A stretch of DNA of 39,761 nucleotides from Youngiibacter fragilis 232.1 (lineage in GTDB: Bacteria > Bacillota > Clostridia > Clostridiales > Clostridiaceae), in NCBI RefSeq assembly GCF_000495435.3, contig NZ_AXUN02000057.1:1-39761 (forward strand), in the 5' to 3' direction. Below are positions 1 through 7,712 of the stretch, piece by piece. The notes under the pieces are model-generated. The model searched no databases. It saw only the letters and a program-made list of their open reading frames with translations, and was not told the DNA's origin. Numbering within the stretch: position 1 is the first letter of the stretch; each line of letters opens with the position of its first letter. A program made the translations under genes and the position numbers.

Positions 1-19
1 AGCGGGGTCCTACCCGATT
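1..19. repeat. Terminal inverted repeat, left copy
   Basis: The first 19 bases (AGCGGGGTCCTACCCGATT) are the exact reverse complement of the last 19 bases of the window. The element has weak internal symmetry (CGGGGT, loop, ACCCG) and is followed here by ATTTT, so it could be the terminator hairpin of a gene lying to the left. An exact match at both extreme ends suggests a repeat at which an assembly stopped; that is inference. Confidence 0.8.
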
Positions 20-73
20 TTAAAGTCTTGAGGATGTGGCACAATGGAAGTAGCATTTGGTGAAGGGAAAGTT

Positions 74-1105
74 ATGAACGAAAAGGATTTGAATACCTGG
101 AAAAGACTTTATGAGGCTGCGAACCTGCTCAAGGCTCAGAAACCATAGGAACTTCTGGATGATTATGATTTTGTGACTGTAGAGAGAAAGGATGGTAAAA
201 GTTCCGCATACTGTACCGTCCTGGGAGACCTTCTCAAGTCACATACTATATCAGTATATGAGTCTGAGGACGCCCTATATGACAAAATCTATGAACTGGA
301 CAATGAAGACATCCCGTGGCACCAGGCAGCAATGTACAACAACAGTATCAATGTCATTTTTGGAGACAGAGACCTGCTTTTTACCTGCTGACAGGGAAAA
401 AATAGACCTTCTTGGTCTTAAATACAGGGGAAGGAAAGCGTGGCCTCTGTTCAGGTCCCTTGAAAAGGGCCGTATGCAGAGGATGATTGATGCAAAGGAA
501 GCTGCAAGGCTTACGGATGTAATCCTCCAGCTTGCTGAGGCCTTTTCTGACATTCGAGCCCGCGAACTGGTCCTTAGTGACGATAATGATGAGACAATCC
601 TCAGGAGATATGACAGGAAGAGCAAAAAGTGGGAGACGGTTGTGGCGTCCCTGAACTACAAACCGAAAAGTCTCGCCAGCTTCAGCATAACTGACGAGTC
701 CTCATGAAGCAGCTGAAAAGGAGAAAAAAGCTTAAGACGGTAATGGAAATAGATGTAATTCACCATATCATCAGCATAGCCCTCGGAGAGGATGGAGGAT
801 TCCCGCTCGAGAGATAAGCAATGTGCTGCGAGGCTGGTAATCCATCAGATCCTTACCTGATTGAAGTTTTGATTCCTGAAGATGAGGAAATTCCAACAAT
901 ACTGAATATCCTGCTTGGGTATATCGAGGAGTTCGGAAGACCCGGTGAAATAAGGCTTAGGGATGACATGATAGAGATTTCAATCAAGGAAATATGCGAT
1001 GAGCTTGGAATAAGGACATCCGTTTCAGGGTCTCTTCCAGCAATCGATGCGGCATTTGAATCGGTGACCGGGCTTAATAGGCTGAGATTTATTGACGGGG
1101 AATGA
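74..1105 (+). pseudogene. Degraded DUF7309/DUF6930-type gene (two stops, two frameshifts)
   Basis: Four conceptual pieces join into one protein. From ATG 74 the reading frame gives MNEKDLNTWKRLYEAANLLK and then an amber TAG at 146-148, where related proteins as I recall them have Trp (KPWE). The same frame continues to about 377, where a T-run (378-382) shifts the frame. The next piece carries the LGLKYRGRKAWPLFRS segment and ends at TGA 705-707. The frame shifts back at about 698-704 (MKQLKRRKK...), meets an ochre TAA at 815-817, and resumes to 1105 with a segment resembling the family C-terminus (IEEFGRPGEIRLRDD, then DELGIRTSV). Removing one T from the run restores ctg-ctt-tta-cct-gct-gac (LLLPAD). 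I recognise the family from memory as the uncharacterised DUF7309 plus DUF6930 architecture. Four independent lesions make sequencing error unlikely for all of them, so I call it a real pseudogene. The promoter is not visible. Confidence 0.75.
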
Positions 1106-1162
1106 ATCTGCGGACATACTGGATCATGAGAAAGGTCAGAAATAATTGAAGCGAGGCGGATA

Positions 1163-2137
1163 ATGGATACTGTAATTTTATCACATGCACTTTACAAGGA
1201 CGGAATGGATGTACTGGACGGAAAGGTTGACCTGGTCATAACTAACAATGGAAAGAGCGATGAGATCCTTGACGAGCTGAAAAAGGCGGATGGATTCATA
1301 CTGAGGATAGGGAAGATCGACAGAAGGGCAATCGAGGCATGTCCCGGGCTCAGGGTAATAACAAGGACAGGCGTAGGCTGCGACAACGTCGACCTGAAGG
1401 CTGCAACGGAACGCGGGATACCTGTGGTGTTCTGTCCCACCCAGCATGCAAGGGCTGTGGCCGAACATACCCTGGCGATGATATTCGCACTGTCCAAGAA
1501 CCTTATAGAAAGCCACAATGAGACACTTAAGGGCAACTTCAACATAAGGAACAAATACCAGGCGGTGGATGTGAAGAGCAAGACAGTCTCCATAGTTGGC
1601 TTCGGAAATATCGGTAAGGAGCTGGCGAGCCTGTGCAAGGGCATAGGGATGGATGTGCTCATATGTGATTCAATGAAAAAAAGAGAGATTATTGAGAATA
1701 TGGGATACAGGCACACTGACAATCTTGATGAAGCGATAGGGGAAGCAGATTACCTGTCCCTTAACATACCATTCCGACCTGAGACAAAGCACATCATATC
1801 AAAGCCTCAGCTGGACATGATGAAAAAGGGTGCATTCTTCCTTAACTGCGCCCGCGGGGAGCTGGTAAATGAAAACGACCTGTATGATGCTCTTCTGGAG
1901 AAGAGGATCGCTGGAGCTGCAATTGATGTCATGCAGGTGGAACCAATACAGAAGGAACATCCGCTCCTGAGTCTTGATAATATAATCATAACGCCTCACA
2001 TGGCTCCGCTTACTAAGGAGACAACCGCGGAAATAGTAAAGATAGCCGCGGAAGGGACGCTGGCGGTACTCAGTGGCAAGAAATGGCCCTATGTTGCGAA
2101 TCCTGAAGTTTATGACCATCCTCGATGGAAGGCATAA
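1163..2137 (+). CDS. D-isomer-specific 2-hydroxyacid dehydrogenase
   Basis: NAD-dependent reduction of a 2-oxoacid to a D-2-hydroxyacid, or the reverse, in the cytoplasm. The 324 aa are full length for the family. The Rossmann motif GFGNIG lies at residues 146-151, and the catalytic triad Arg231 (CARGE), Glu260 (VMQVEP) and His279 (ITPHM) is intact. There is no C-terminal ACT domain, so it is not a typical serine-pathway SerA despite resembling phosphoglycerate dehydrogenases. The start is supported by GAGGCGG a few bases upstream. It stands alone: a pseudogene lies upstream and a terminator hairpin follows at 2171. The substrate cannot be read from sequence. Its position beside acid-sugar genes suggests a sugar-acid or hydroxyacid substrate, which is inference. 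Confidence 0.9.
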   Translation: MDTVILSHALYKDGMDVLDGKVDLVITNNGKSDEILDELKKADGFILRIGKIDRRAIEACPGLRVITRTGVGCDNVDLKAATERGIPVVFCPTQHARAVAEHTLAMIFALSKNLIESHNETLKGNFNIRNKYQAVDVKSKTVSIVGFGNIGKELASLCKGIGMDVLICDSMKKREIIENMGYRHTDNLDEAIGEADYLSLNIPFRPETKHIISKPQLDMMKKGAFFLNCARGELVNENDLYDALLEKRIAGAAIDVMQVEPIQKEHPLLSLDNIIITPHMAPLTKETTAEIVKIAAEGTLAVLSGKKWPYVANPEVYDHPRWKA

Positions 2138-2170
2138 TACACACCTCTATAGTTTCATTGCAGTAATTGG

Positions 2171-2220
2171 TTCCTCTGAAGTGGATTATAGACATCCTCT
2201 TCAGGGGAATCATTCTTTTT
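2171..2220 (+). terminator. Intrinsic terminator after the 2-hydroxyacid dehydrogenase
   Basis: Arms TTCCTCTGAAG (2171-2181) and CTTCAGGGGAA (2199-2209) pair over 11 bp with one G-T wobble. They are followed by TCATTC and a run of six T extending to 2221. The hairpin lies 34 bp after the dehydrogenase stop. Confidence 0.7.
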
Positions 2221-2288
2221 TCAGAATTGTAACTATGAGAAAGGATGATGATCTGAATGCTATGTCGATTAATGGTCACTTGAACCAT

Positions 2289-2326
2289 TGAAATGAAAGT
2301 GACCCCCGGTCAGACAGGGGTCACTG
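2289..2326 (-). terminator. Probable terminator of the PrpR-like regulator gene
   Basis: The arms GTGACCCC and GGGGTCAC (about 2299-2326) form a perfect 8-bp stem. Read on the minus strand it is followed by TTTCATTTC. It lies about 26 bp beyond the regulator stop at 2352. On the plus strand a T-run begins only about 12 bases after the stem, so the minus direction is more likely. Confidence 0.5.
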
Positions 2327-2351
2327 GTACACATCATTTTTTTAGGGGGGA

Positions 2352-4154
2352 TCACTTAAGGTGCCGCCAGAGTGTTGTCCTGCTTATTCCGAGCTGTTTG
2401 GCAGTCGTTGTAAGGTTATCGTTGTTCAGCTTGAGGACCCTCTTTATGACCTCCTTGCTGATATCGTCCAAGGTCATCGATGAATCCAGCTTAAGGTGGA
2501 TGGTATCCTCGGAATCGATCTGGGCAGTGGAGCTGTTCGAAAGGATAGCGGTTTCCTTCTGAAGGATCGATTTGACATTCTCCTTGGAGATATATGTAGT
2601 TGTGGTGATAACCGAAAGTTCATTCAGCACGCGTTTGAACTGCGTATAGTTATATGGCCAGTCGTATTCCTGGAGAAGGGCAATCGCATCGGTATCAAAT
2701 CCAAGCACCTGGTTGGAGGTGTCCAGATTTAGTGTGCCCAGATAAAGGCTGGATGCATCCGGGATCTCTTCAATCTTTTCCCTGAGAGGATCCATATGTA
2801 TGTTGGAACACTGGAGCTTGTTCATGTATTCAAGCCTTATTGAGAGCTTTGGTTCTTCTGTGGTGTTTACACATGAGATGATCAGCTTGTTCCTCTTGTG
2901 CAGATCCAGATCCCTTATAAGGGCAAGAAGGTCCAGGGCGCTCTTGTCCGACAGCTTTTGCAGGTCGCTTATGAATATCACATTTGATTTGTCCAGCAGA
3001 GGCGAATTAGTGTTTGTGGTCAGATATTTCATGCCCTTCTCATTTAACAGGCCGCAGTCAATGTTGACCAATGGATTGTTTGAGTATGGGTGGAAAGTAT
3101 AGAGCAGGTTGGCCATCTGGGATTTTCCGGTCCCTACTTCACCTGTAAGCATGATCGGGGACTTGCTCAGGCTAAGCTGCTCGATATCATAATGGTTCTT
3201 GCTTGTCGTGTTGATGATGCTGAAGAAGCTGTTGAAGAATGAGTCTTCAACCTGAGCCTTGTTGTAGTAGTTGATTCCGCTGAGCTGTCCGGATGTAGGT
3301 GCCTTGTCATATCTGAAATAGTAGACTGCGTATTCTCTCTCCTGATTTAGGATCCTCCTGCACCTTATCGTGTACAGGTTTTCGTTTATTGTCTTGTATA
3401 TCTTGTGGGAACCGAGCTTTAGCGTATTAGGCAGCTCGCTCCTCAGGAGTTCAATTATCGTGTCGGTGTCTTCAGAGGTTATCGAGTCGAATATGATGTT
3501 GCTGTTGCTGTCGAACACGATGACATTGTCACCATTCCCCCTTATTATCTCCTCGAGGAACTTGTTGTCCTCCTTGACGTGGATGTAGCTTTTGTACAGC
3601 TTCACTGCCTGGTCTATTGCGCTTTTGATGCTTTCCTCTCCGGAAGTGATGAGTATCGCATTCATACCCATCCTTTTGGCAAGGGTCGTAGTGATCATAT
3701 CGCTAAGCACCATTTTGTAACCCTGCTTCTTAAGGTTCTTGAGGGTTTCGCTTGCCTCTTCCTTGCTGTGGATCGTGAAGAGGTCGATGTTTGACTGCAA
3801 AACATCGCAAAGCATCTGGGCACTTGTGATGATTGCAGGATATCCTACTATGGCGTATTTTTCTGAATAGTTTTCGGCAAGCTTGATGGTCCTCAAAATA
3901 TCATATACTGATATGTTGATCTCGATCAGCGGTATCTCAGTGATCTTGCTGATCATCTGGGCGGTACCTCCTCTGGAGATGATAATATCGCAGTTGCTGC
4001 TGATATTACGCTTTGCGATTTCAACACCCTCATTAAGGTCTCCTACAAAGACGCTAAGGTCAATGTCATCTCTCTGGGATGCGATTCTTGCCATTATTGA
4101 CTTCATGCCTTCATAAGGGGCTATGCCTAAAATCTTAACCTTGTTTTGACTCAT
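2352..4154 (-). CDS. PrpR-like regulator lacking the sigma-54 GAFTGA loop
   Basis: A 600-aa transcription regulator. Residues 1-190 match the PrpR N-terminal ligand-sensing domain (RGGT at 61-64, repeated alpha/beta pattern). About 200-290 is a PAS-like region. About 300-540 is an AAA+ domain with Walker A GEVGTGKS (338-345) and a degenerate Walker B (VIFISDL, 392-398). The C-terminus is a Fis-type helix-turn-helix (TTTAKQLGISRTTLWRHLK). The segment between the Walkers is short and lacks GAFTGA, the loop that contacts sigma-54, so it probably acts on sigma-70 promoters (inference). I chose ATG 4154 over the ATG at 4169 because GAGGAG sits 7 bases before 4154 and inside the longer form. It is divergent from the DUF1537 operon and is its likely regulator. 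Confidence 0.85.
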   Translation of the reverse strand: MSQNKVKILGIAPYEGMKSIMARIASQRDDIDLSVFVGDLNEGVEIAKRNISSNCDIIISRGGTAQMISKITEIPLIEINISVYDILRTIKLAENYSEKYAIVGYPAIITSAQMLCDVLQSNIDLFTIHSKEEASETLKNLKKQGYKMVLSDMITTTLAKRMGMNAILITSGEESIKSAIDQAVKLYKSYIHVKEDNKFLEEIIRGNGDNVIVFDSNSNIIFDSITSEDTDTIIELLRSELPNTLKLGSHKIYKTINENLYTIRCRRILNQEREYAVYYFRYDKAPTSGQLSGINYYNKAQVEDSFFNSFFSIINTTSKNHYDIEQLSLSKSPIMLTGEVGTGKSQMANLLYTFHPYSNNPLVNIDCGLLNEKGMKYLTTNTNSPLLDKSNVIFISDLQKLSDKSALDLLALIRDLDLHKRNKLIISCVNTTEEPKLSIRLEYMNKLQCSNIHMDPLREKIEEIPDASSLYLGTLNLDTSNQVLGFDTDAIALLQEYDWPYNYTQFKRVLNELSVITTTTYISKENVKSILQKETAILSNSSTAQIDSEDTIHLKLDSSMTLDDISKEVIKRVLKLNNDNLTTTAKQLGISRTTLWRHLK

Positions 4155-4200
4155 GATGATGCTCCTCAAATCGGAATTTAGTTCGTTTACTTATGAAACA

Positions 4201-4229
4201 ATGATAGCACAAACGGAAATTAGAGTCTA
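4201..4229 (-). promoter_or_regulatory. Sigma-70-like promoter for the PrpR-like regulator
   Basis: Minus-strand TAGACT (4224-4229) and TATCAT (4201-4206) are separated by exactly 17 bp. They match 4/6 and 5/6 of the consensus. The predicted start is near 4194, inside the TTACTTATG repeat. Confidence 0.45.
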
Positions 4230-4279
4230 TAATTTTGCAAACCGTTTCAAAATTAAACATAATTTGTGTGACAATGCGG

Positions 4280-4308
4280 TTGTAAACGATAAAAACATAA
4301 AGTAGAAT
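4280..4308 (+). promoter_or_regulatory. Sigma-70-like promoter for the acid-sugar operon
   Basis: TTGTAA (4280-4285) and TAGAAT (4303-4308) are separated by 17 bp, matching 4/6 and 5/6 of the consensus. The predicted start is near 4315, inside the CATAAGTAA repeat and about 60 bp before the first gene. No -24/-12 element was found in this interval, which fits the loss of GAFTGA in the divergent regulator. Confidence 0.45.
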
Positions 4309-4373
4309 TGAAACATAAGTAAGCGATTCCAAATAGGGTTGCAGATTGAAACGAATCGAATGGAGGTTAAACA

Positions 4374-5651
4374 ATGGTGAAATTAATAGTCATAGCTGAT
4401 GATTTCACAGGGGCACTTGATACAGCCGTTCAATTCGCTTCCGAAGGTGCTAATACAAAGGTTGTTGTGGATTCGAACTATCAGCTCAGTCAGATCAATG
4501 AGGATGTTGAAGTACTGGTCATAAATGCCGAGAGCAGACATCTTTCATCTGATGAAGCCTATCTGGTTGTTCATAGAATTGTAGAACAGGCTGTTGGTTT
4601 AGGTATACCGAATATCTTCAAAAAGACAGACTCTGCCTTGAGAGGAAACATCGGAAGTGAATTGGCGGCAGTGGTGGATGCTTCAAAAAGGTCAGCTCTT
4701 CATTTTATACCGGCTTTTCCACAAATGAGGAGGACGACAAAAAATGGAGTCCACTTCATAGATGGAGTTCCAGTACATGAAAGTGTATTCGGAAAGGATC
4801 CGTTTGAACCGGTGAAGAAATCAGTGGTGGCTGACATCATCCGTGAACAGAGCAGCATAGATCTCATCAATGTGTTTGAGTCATCTGATGCAGTTGAGGT
4901 GAAGAACCCGACCATACTGATATATGATGCAGGGACCGAAAGCAAGCTCTCCGAGATAACAGATGGGTTGTATGTGGAAAACCAGCCGCTCCTAATCGCA
5001 GGATGTGCAGGACTCGCCTCAGTCCTATCAAAGAAGCTCAGCTTCAGGAATGCAGGGGAGAAGAAACCGATAATATGCAACAGGCTCCTGGTGGTTTGCG
5101 GAAGTGTAAATCCCATAACATTAGCTCAGCTGGAATATGCGGAGAAGAATGGTTTCAGCAGGGTGCATCTGACAACTGAACAAAGGATGATTGATAATTA
5201 TCTGGAAACTGCTGACGGGAACAGCGCAGTGGCTGCCTGGATGGAAACATTGAGAAACAATGACAGATGTATCCTTGACAGCCAGGACCCGACAGGCGGA
5301 CTTGATGACCAGGAGTTCATAGCAAGGAACAGCATGTCAATCAACGACGTAAGGATGAAGATCTCGACAAATATGGGAAGGGTCGTAAAGCGGCTTCTCC
5401 AGGAAGGCCTGGACAGCGCAATCATGATAACCGGCGGAGATACGCTGATGGGATTCATAAACCAGACGGACATCAAGGAAATCACTCCAATAGAAGATGT
5501 TGTTTCAGGGACAGTCCTCTTCACGATTGAGTTCGAAGGAAGGACAGTGCAGATACTCAGCAAGTCAGGCGGATTCGGCAATGAGAAGCTGCTGATAACC
5601 CTGGCAGAGCGGATGTTCGCGAATAGAAAGGAGATTGCACATGCTAGATAA
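4374..5651 (+). CDS. Four-carbon acid sugar kinase family (DUF1537, OtnK/DtnK-like)
   Basis: ATP-dependent kinase of four-carbon acid sugars such as threonate or erythronate, making the 4-phospho acid in the cytoplasm. The 425 aa are full length. The N-terminal substrate domain begins with IADDFTGALDTA (7-18) and contains KKTDSALRGNIG (83-94). The C-terminal nucleotide domain carries CGSVNP (242-247), GGDT (354-357) and SGGFG (398-402). GGAGG precedes the ATG. It is the first gene of an operon; the next start overlaps its end by 11 bases. A PdxA2 homologue in the same operon is the known partner that oxidatively decarboxylates 4-phospho-D-threonate or D-erythronate to dihydroxyacetone phosphate. 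Stereochemistry cannot be read from sequence, and some family members act on other acids. Confidence 0.9.
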   Translation: MVKLIVIADDFTGALDTAVQFASEGANTKVVVDSNYQLSQINEDVEVLVINAESRHLSSDEAYLVVHRIVEQAVGLGIPNIFKKTDSALRGNIGSELAAVVDASKRSALHFIPAFPQMRRTTKNGVHFIDGVPVHESVFGKDPFEPVKKSVVADIIREQSSIDLINVFESSDAVEVKNPTILIYDAGTESKLSEITDGLYVENQPLLIAGCAGLASVLSKKLSFRNAGEKKPIICNRLLVVCGSVNPITLAQLEYAEKNGFSRVHLTTEQRMIDNYLETADGNSAVAAWMETLRNNDRCILDSQDPTGGLDDQEFIARNSMSINDVRMKISTNMGRVVKRLLQEGLDSAIMITGGDTLMGFINQTDIKEITPIEDVVSGTVLFTIEFEGRTVQILSKSGGFGNEKLLITLAERMFANRKEIAHAR

Positions 5652-6792
5652 ATACAATCTGAAAATGCCCAAGGAGGTCTACAGCGGGGTAAACTCACTT
5701 GATAAGATGAAGGATATCCTCAAGGGTAAGTCCAAGGTGGTAATATTCACAGACAAGGGAATAGCTAACTCAGGACTTCTGGAGATACCCCTTCAATATG
5801 TAAAGGAAGCCGGCGTCTCATATGAGCTGCTGGATGACCTGAAGGTAGAGCCGTCGTGTGACGAGGTCCAGGAAGTCGTTGACAGGTTCAAGACCACGAA
5901 AGCCGAGCTTATAATCGCAGTAGGCGGAGGCAGTGTCATGGATACCGCTAAGCTTGCATCGGTGCTGTTCACAAATGACTATACTGTAAGGGACCTGCTC
6001 TCTGATCCATCCAAGGCTGTGAAGAACATCAAGACACTCATGATACCGACGACAGCAGGAACTGGCTCTGAAGCCACACCGAACAGCATTGTACTTGTTC
6101 CGGAGAAGCAGATGAAGGTAGGTATCGTAAACGATGAGATGATATCTGACTATGTGATACTGGATGCTGTGATGATCAAGAAGCTTCCAAGGAAAATAGC
6201 GGCAGCAACTGAAATTGATGCATTATCCCATGCAATAGAGTGCTATACATCCAACAAGGCCAACCCGTTCAGCAACATGTTCGCGCTTGAAGCGCTGGAC
6301 CTGATCATGAACAACATAGAGGAAGCCTGCAATAATCCGGAAGCAATGGAAGCAAAGAACTCCATGATGATCGCTTCCTTCTACGCAGGAGTTGCGATTG
6401 CAACCTCAGGAACCACAGCAGTACATGCGCTGTCGTATCCACTGGGAGGAAAGTACCATGTACCCCATGGTGTATCAAACGCGATTATGCTGATGCCGGT
6501 GATGAGGTTCAACGAACCGATGTGCAGGGAACTGTTTGCGAAGGCGTACGACCGTGTAAGCCGTTCAAATCCTTCTTTGACAGTTGAAGAGAAATCCAAA
6601 TGGATGCTTAACAGGCTTCAGGAGATCCTTGTGAACCTGGACATTCCTACAAACCTCAAGGAATACAACGTTCCTGAATCTGACCTGGACATACTTGTTG
6701 AATCAGGAATGGAAGTCCAGAGACTGCTTGTAAACAACATGAGACATGTCACCCACGAAGACGCCAGAGCATTGTATCTGGAAGTACTGTAA
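5641..6792 (+). CDS. Iron-containing (group III) alcohol dehydrogenase
   Basis: NAD(P)-dependent oxidoreductase interconverting an alcohol and an aldehyde or ketone. The 383 aa contain the nucleotide motif VGGGSVMDTAK (GGGS 95-98), the TAGTGSEAT segment (138-145) and the four metal ligands Asp194, His198, His262 and His276. I place the start at ATG 5641, preceded by GGAG, rather than the in-frame TTG at 5635. It overlaps the kinase gene by 11 bases, implying translational coupling. The substrate is unknown. In this operon it may generate or use a hydroxy or oxo acid, or reoxidise NADH by reducing a short aldehyde; that is inference. Confidence 0.9.
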   Translation: MLDKYNLKMPKEVYSGVNSLDKMKDILKGKSKVVIFTDKGIANSGLLEIPLQYVKEAGVSYELLDDLKVEPSCDEVQEVVDRFKTTKAELIIAVGGGSVMDTAKLASVLFTNDYTVRDLLSDPSKAVKNIKTLMIPTTAGTGSEATPNSIVLVPEKQMKVGIVNDEMISDYVILDAVMIKKLPRKIAAATEIDALSHAIECYTSNKANPFSNMFALEALDLIMNNIEEACNNPEAMEAKNSMMIASFYAGVAIATSGTTAVHALSYPLGGKYHVPHGVSNAIMLMPVMRFNEPMCRELFAKAYDRVSRSNPSLTVEEKSKWMLNRLQEILVNLDIPTNLKEYNVPESDLDILVESGMEVQRLLVNNMRHVTHEDARALYLEVL

Positions 6793-6805
6793 GGAGCACG
6801 AAGAG

Positions 6806-7702
6806 ATGGTAGAGATCAAAGGCATAATTCCAGCGATAATAACACCGATGAACGAGGATGAGTCAGTAAATGAGGCTGAACTCAGGAAACAGGTACAGAG
6901 ACAGCTTGAAGCAGGAGTACATGGAATATTCCCTTTCGGAACTAATGGTGAAGGCTACATACTCAGCGAAGCCGAGAAGAAGAGAGTACTTGAGATAGTT
7001 GTTGAAGAAGTAGGCGGCAGGGTTCCTGTTTATGCAGGAACAGGCTGTATCGGCACTAAGGACACCATAAGGCAGTCACTGGTCGCGAAAGAAGCCGGAG
7101 CTGACATTCTTTCAATAATAACACCTTCATTCGCGCTTGCATCACAGAATGAGATCTATGAGCACTATAAAGCGGTAGCCGAAGCGGTTGACATGCCAAT
7201 CGTGCTGTATAACATACCGGCTAGGACAGGGAATTCAATTGCACCTGCTACAGTCAGGAAGCTCAGCCAGATACCAAATATCATAGGAGTCAAGGACAGC
7301 AGCGGCAACTTTGACAACCTTCTCCAATATATCGAGGAGACAAGGGACAGGAAGGATTTCGCGGTACTTGCAGGAAATGATTCGCTGATACTCTGGAACC
7401 TGCTTGCTGGTGGAACGGGCGGAATAGCAGGATGTGCAAATGTTTATCCAAAGACAATGGTCGCAATATACGAAAACTTCATCGCAGGAAACATGGAGAA
7501 GGCCCGTGAGGCTCAGGACAGCCTGAGAAGCTTCAGAAACTGCTTCAAGTTCGGGAATCCAAACACAATAGTCAAAAAGGCAGTTCAGCTTCTAGGCTAT
7601 GAGGTAGGATTGTGCAGAGCACCCTTTAACCAGGTATCAGCAGAAGGCGTAGCTGCAGTACAGAAGGTCCTGGATGAGAACAAAGAAAAGAATATGTGGT
7701 AG
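6806..7702 (+). CDS. Dihydrodipicolinate synthase/N-acetylneuraminate lyase family aldolase
   Basis: A class I (Schiff-base) aldolase of the DapA superfamily, 298 aa, full length. GTNGEGY (45-51) is the pyruvate-binding loop, Tyr135 lies in YNIPARTG, and Lys163 in GVKDSSG is the Schiff-base lysine. ATG 6806 is chosen because AAGGAG (6791-6796) precedes it at 9 bases; the longer reading from 6746 would overlap the previous gene. The Arg in PARTG is usual for true DapA, but the setting (acid-sugar kinase, PdxA2, TRAP transporter, no lysine genes) argues for catabolic cleavage of a 2-keto-3-deoxy acid or related acid sugar into pyruvate and an aldehyde. The aldehyde could be the substrate of the neighbouring alcohol dehydrogenase. 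Both points are inference. Confidence 0.88.
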   Translation: MVEIKGIIPAIITPMNEDESVNEAELRKQVQRQLEAGVHGIFPFGTNGEGYILSEAEKKRVLEIVVEEVGGRVPVYAGTGCIGTKDTIRQSLVAKEAGADILSIITPSFALASQNEIYEHYKAVAEAVDMPIVLYNIPARTGNSIAPATVRKLSQIPNIIGVKDSSGNFDNLLQYIEETRDRKDFAVLAGNDSLILWNLLAGGTGGIAGCANVYPKTMVAIYENFIAGNMEKAREAQDSLRSFRNCFKFGNPNTIVKKAVQLLGYEVGLCRAPFNQVSAEGVAAVQKVLDENKEKNMW

Positions 7703-7712
7703 GAGTTGAGAG

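Larger units (their letters stand above)
4187..4322. promoter_or_regulatory. Divergent regulatory region with paired operator-like repeats
   Basis: The repeats TTACTTATG (4187-4195) and CATAAGTAA (4314-4322) are perfect inverted copies. Each falls at the predicted transcription start of one of two divergent sigma-70-like promoters. Midway lies a near-palindrome with arms AATTTTG (4231-4237) and CAAAATT (4248-4254) and an inner AAAC-C-GTTT, which resembles a LacI/CcpA-class site but is off by one base. The layout suggests coordinated control of the regulator and the acid-sugar operon. Confidence 0.5.

Noticed and set aside
4155-4373. Sigma-54 promoter for the DUF1537 operon
   Set aside because: No GG-N10-GC element of the right form was found; sigma-70-like hexamers fit better.
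5635-5640. TTG 5635 as start of the Fe-alcohol dehydrogenase
   Set aside because: ATG 5641 is two codons later and better spaced from GGAG.
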